DNA of 64,000 nt. Source: Epiperipatus broadwayi (taxonomy: Eukaryota; Onychophora; Udeonychophora; Euonychophora; Peripatidae). The DNA lies in assembly GCA_028023455.1 (NCBI GenBank), contig JAQFVV010006853.1, positions 122,001 through 186,000 of the forward strand. Reading direction: 5' to 3'. Each line of letters starts with the position of its first letter. Positions within the stretch are counted from its first letter, which is position 1. Position numbers and translations under genes: made by a program. Positions 61,181 through 64,000 of the stretch are shown piece after piece. Below the pieces are notes generated by a model. The model saw only the letters and a program-made list of their open reading frames with translations, did not search any database and had not been told where the DNA came from.

Positions 61181-63242
61181 CTTCCTTTTCATTGAAAATC
61201 TATCTTTGTAAATGTCTAGATTATATGCAGGCAACAGGCAGTGCAGAGATCATATGTAACCTTTTATAATTTTTTGTATGTTATTCCCGATGCTAAGAAT
61301 TAATTATAATGGTTTATACAGGAGATAAATTATATCTGTAAATTTGTGCACATTTGTGTATATAAATATAATTTTTGATGTAATTTTTTTTCATGATATT
61401 ATTCACTTTTATATTAAAAGGTAAATCTGAGCATGTTTGAGAAAGTATTGATGTTTAAGTTTTTTATAAATTAAAAGCTAAAATAAAATTGTAGGCATTA
61501 TAGTAAATAATAGAAAACAATATTGACAAAAAAAAAATCTAGTAAGATGAAGGATAATATTTCACATACTTTAAAATTTTGTAGCTAATTCATAATAAAG
61601 AGTATCTCATGAGACATGATGACTGTAAAATGTTGTCCCTGTCTGATCCTAATAACTAAATCATTATGCTTTAATGCTGAAAGAAAACATTGCTCTAAGT
61701 GTATTAGATTATTAAACTTTTTCTAATTTTCTTCAATGCCCTAGTGGTGCAACTGGAATTAATTTTTTTATTTTTGTATCATGATGTATTTGTTGCTAAA
61801 ATTCAATAATTATTTTTATAATTATTTAAGTTTCTAAATAAGTATAGTTTTAACTTTTGTTTGTTATTGTATAGTTTATAAGTAGCAAAGAAATAATTGA
61901 ATTTTGATATTAATAGAAAATATTATATAAATTTGATTCACAATTTATTTATATTTATATAAGAAGTTTCAAATGTTTGGCTTTTTTAAACTTTAGCTAA
62001 AAATTTACTAGTTTTAAGCAGACATTTATTATATAATATGTGCAAAGCAAAGATATTTACAAGAAGAAATTTTGGCAAGGAACATTAATAATAATAATAT
62101 TTGTATGTTATTATTTTCATCAAGATCATAAGTAATTCAAACATCAGTAGAAACTGAGGTGGGCAAAATCCATGAACCTTTTTATCAGAATCTGACAGTC
62201 TGCTATGACAAGAAACCTCATAGGTTAAAAAAAAAAACACTGAATAAAGCTATTAATCAAAGACTAATATTTAATAGGCATGTCTTCTTTAAAACTTAAT
62301 TTTTGAATTTATTATTATTTATGTACAATATTAATATTTATTAAAGAGTTTACTTATTAATAAAATACCGTTAAATAATTTATAGAGATTCCAACAAAAA
62401 AATACTAGTGGTATGTTATATTCTTTAATATTACCATTGTAATTATTGATTCAACAGATTTTAATTGTTCACGGCTGATTGTGTTCTCATCTACATATAT
62501 TAGTGATTGTTGAATTGAAAGTTCAAATTTTATTAGATAAAAGCCTTGTTTCAATTGTTCCGTTACTATAGGAGAAGGAAAGTATTTGAAAAAAAAAATT
62601 GAATTTTAGAATGTGGACTTTATTCAATAAAAATCAGATACAAGCTGGAAAATACGATAGTTAAATTTAAATAAAGACACCATCTGATATCCATTACATT
62701 TTCATTAAAGCTTTCTTTAAACACTGAAACTATAGATAATTACTAATATATAATGTACATTTAATATACACACACTCTACAATTCATTTTAATTTTAAAG
62801 TGTACCACTAAAATATCAATTTTAGCCACTTTTTATTAATAGAGAAAAAGAATCTACTGCAAACATATATTAAAGAATATAATAGAGAATTGAAGTTAAT
62901 AATTTATGCACATTTTTTTGTAAATGAATCTTTTTTTTTCATTCATCAAAGTTTCGCCATCTAGTGTCAGCTTTAGTAATCAATAGATGGTAGTTGATAT
63001 AGTGCTATCTAATTCAATATCTTTAGACTAGTTGCGAGTTTACAGCTTTTATAGCATTTAATAAACTAGAGACATGTGATAAATAAATACTGGTGTCCTA
63101 TCATATCCATTACTTGTCTTTTTTATTGAGTTGTTTTATTGCTATCAAAATGTGATCAATAGTTATCACACTATTATCTACCAAAACAATAGTCTTGTAA
63201 GAAATGGTTTGAAGATCTTTATTTGCATATGATGAAAAATAA
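61181..63242. other. Gene-free stretch
   Basis: No gene found. 62157-62190 (GAGGTGGGCAAAATCCATGA, then ACC) resembles 38795-38850. Otherwise nothing. Confidence 0.45.
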
Positions 63243-64000
63243 TTAGTAATATTATTAGGTATACCTTTTGAGAAAATTGTCTGTAATGTTGAATCAGCTC
63301 TTGATAAAATTGATTCTACATCGGCTGATTTAGCTAGAGCTGAGATTTGTAATATTTTAAAAAAAGCTAAGCTTCCTAAAAATAATTTTTCAAAGAAAGA
63401 AAGACAAGCATTAAATAATATAAAATCGGACAAATCAATTGTTGTACTTCCAGCTGATAAAGGTAATGCCACAGTTGTAATGGAGCGTGACATTTACCAT
63501 AATAAAATTTTAGATCTGCTTAGTGATAAAACTTATAAACTATCAAAAAGAGATCATACTACATATTTGGAAAAAACAACAAAAGCTATTATTAATAAAT
63601 CACCTATTGAAACAGAGATAAAAAATAAAATAATCCCTTGTGAAAAATCTTGTGTCTGTCCAAAATTTTATGGACTTCCAAAAATTCACAAACCAGATAT
63701 CCCTCTTCGTCCAATAGTAAGTGCAATAGGTTCTCCAACTCATATTTTAGCTAGATACTTATCGGATTTCATTAAACCTACAATCCCATCTATTAAATCA
63801 TATATTAAAAACTCTTTTCATTTTATTTCTGTTTTAAAAAGTTTAAAAATTAATGCTAGTGACATTCTGGTCAGTTTTGATGTCGTGTCTTTGTTTACTA
63901 ACATTCCAATTGATGAAGCTTTAAATATAATCTCACAACGTTGCAATTTACCAGACCATATTATTGCTTTGATTAAACATTGTCTCTTAAATACATATTT
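63243..64000 (+). pseudogene. Penelope-like element reverse transcriptase, 5' truncated, continues past the window
   Basis: An uninterrupted plus frame (codon phase of 63243) runs about 250 codons to the window edge. Hallmarks: SIVVLPADKGNATVVMER, CPKFYGLPKIHKPDIPLRPI, SAIGSPTHILARYLSDFI, IKNSFHFISVL and DILVSFDVVSLFTNIPIDEA, which are the signature of PLE RTs (fingers and the first catalytic Asp in SFDVVSLF). The usual N-terminal part is missing: a stop lies at 63240-63242 and the sequence upstream does not match, so this copy is 5' truncated although the visible frame is clean. PLE RTs are telomerase-related and usually carry a GIY-YIG domain downstream, which cannot be seen here. Confidence 0.85.

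Noticed and set aside
63110-63493. 127-codon minus-strand frame at 63.1-63.5 kb
   Set aside because: It is the antisense shadow of the Penelope RT frame, which has clear family motifs on the plus strand.

Overview
This window looks like non-coding, repeat-dominated DNA from a very A+T-rich metazoan genome. I found no host protein-coding gene, rRNA or intact tRNA gene that I can defend. The evidence for an animal genome is the repeat content: Ty3/gypsy and Ty1/copia LTR elements, an RTE-like LINE, Penelope-like elements (PLEs) with a GIY-YIG domain, a ZBED5/SCAND3-like hAT transposase, tRNA-derived SINEs and a SPIN/Charlie-like hAT MITE. The species cannot be fixed from the sequence; an invertebrate (mollusc, flatworm, cnidarian or chelicerate) fits best. 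A run of 500 Ns (54712-55211) is an assembly gap.

Layout. 1-9 kb is a desert packed with foldback (inverted) repeats at 2.07, 2.39, 2.62, 3.21, 5.19 and 8.43 kb, plus a 204-bp SPIN-like hAT MITE at 4.5 kb. 9.9 kb holds a short tRNA-derived SINE with a perfect 13-bp target duplication. 10-13.8 kb has dispersed repeats and a decayed tandem array. 15.8-18 kb carries a very decayed copia pol on the minus strand. 20.1-20.5 kb is a foldback whose arms carry hammerhead-ribozyme-like cores. 21.6-23.1 kb is a LINE remnant (+), and 24.3-27.1 kb a dead hAT transposon (-). 30.2 kb is a palindromic PLE end. 30.4-36.4 kb is a complete non-autonomous LTR element with ~1.7-kb LTRs. 37.5-38.6 kb is a head-to-head pair of PLE 3' ends with GIY-YIG coding remnants. 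40.2-45.4 kb is a second, much younger non-autonomous LTR element with 2.25-kb LTRs. 49.5-54.7 kb is a Ty3/gypsy element whose gag, protease, RT, RNase H and integrase are all recognisable but broken; the gap cuts off its 3' end. 58.0 kb is a 218-bp tandem duplication, 58.8-60.9 kb an RTE-like LINE (-), and 63.2-64 kb the start of a PLE reverse transcriptase that runs off the window.

How the parts relate. The autonomous elements here are all damaged, at named catalytic positions where the domain could be read (gypsy RNase H and integrase, hAT second Asp). The two large LTR elements encode no enzymes and must have been mobilised in trans. The most interesting family is a ~280-bp unit, usually found as inverted pairs, that combines a Pol III box-B-like tail with a hammerhead-like core (CTGATGA, 6-bp stem II, GAAA or AAAA, tiny stem III, CCAA/TTGG stem I). 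It resembles in concept the Schistosoma Sm-alpha repeats and animal retrozymes, for which PLEs such as those seen here have been proposed as the mobilising machinery.
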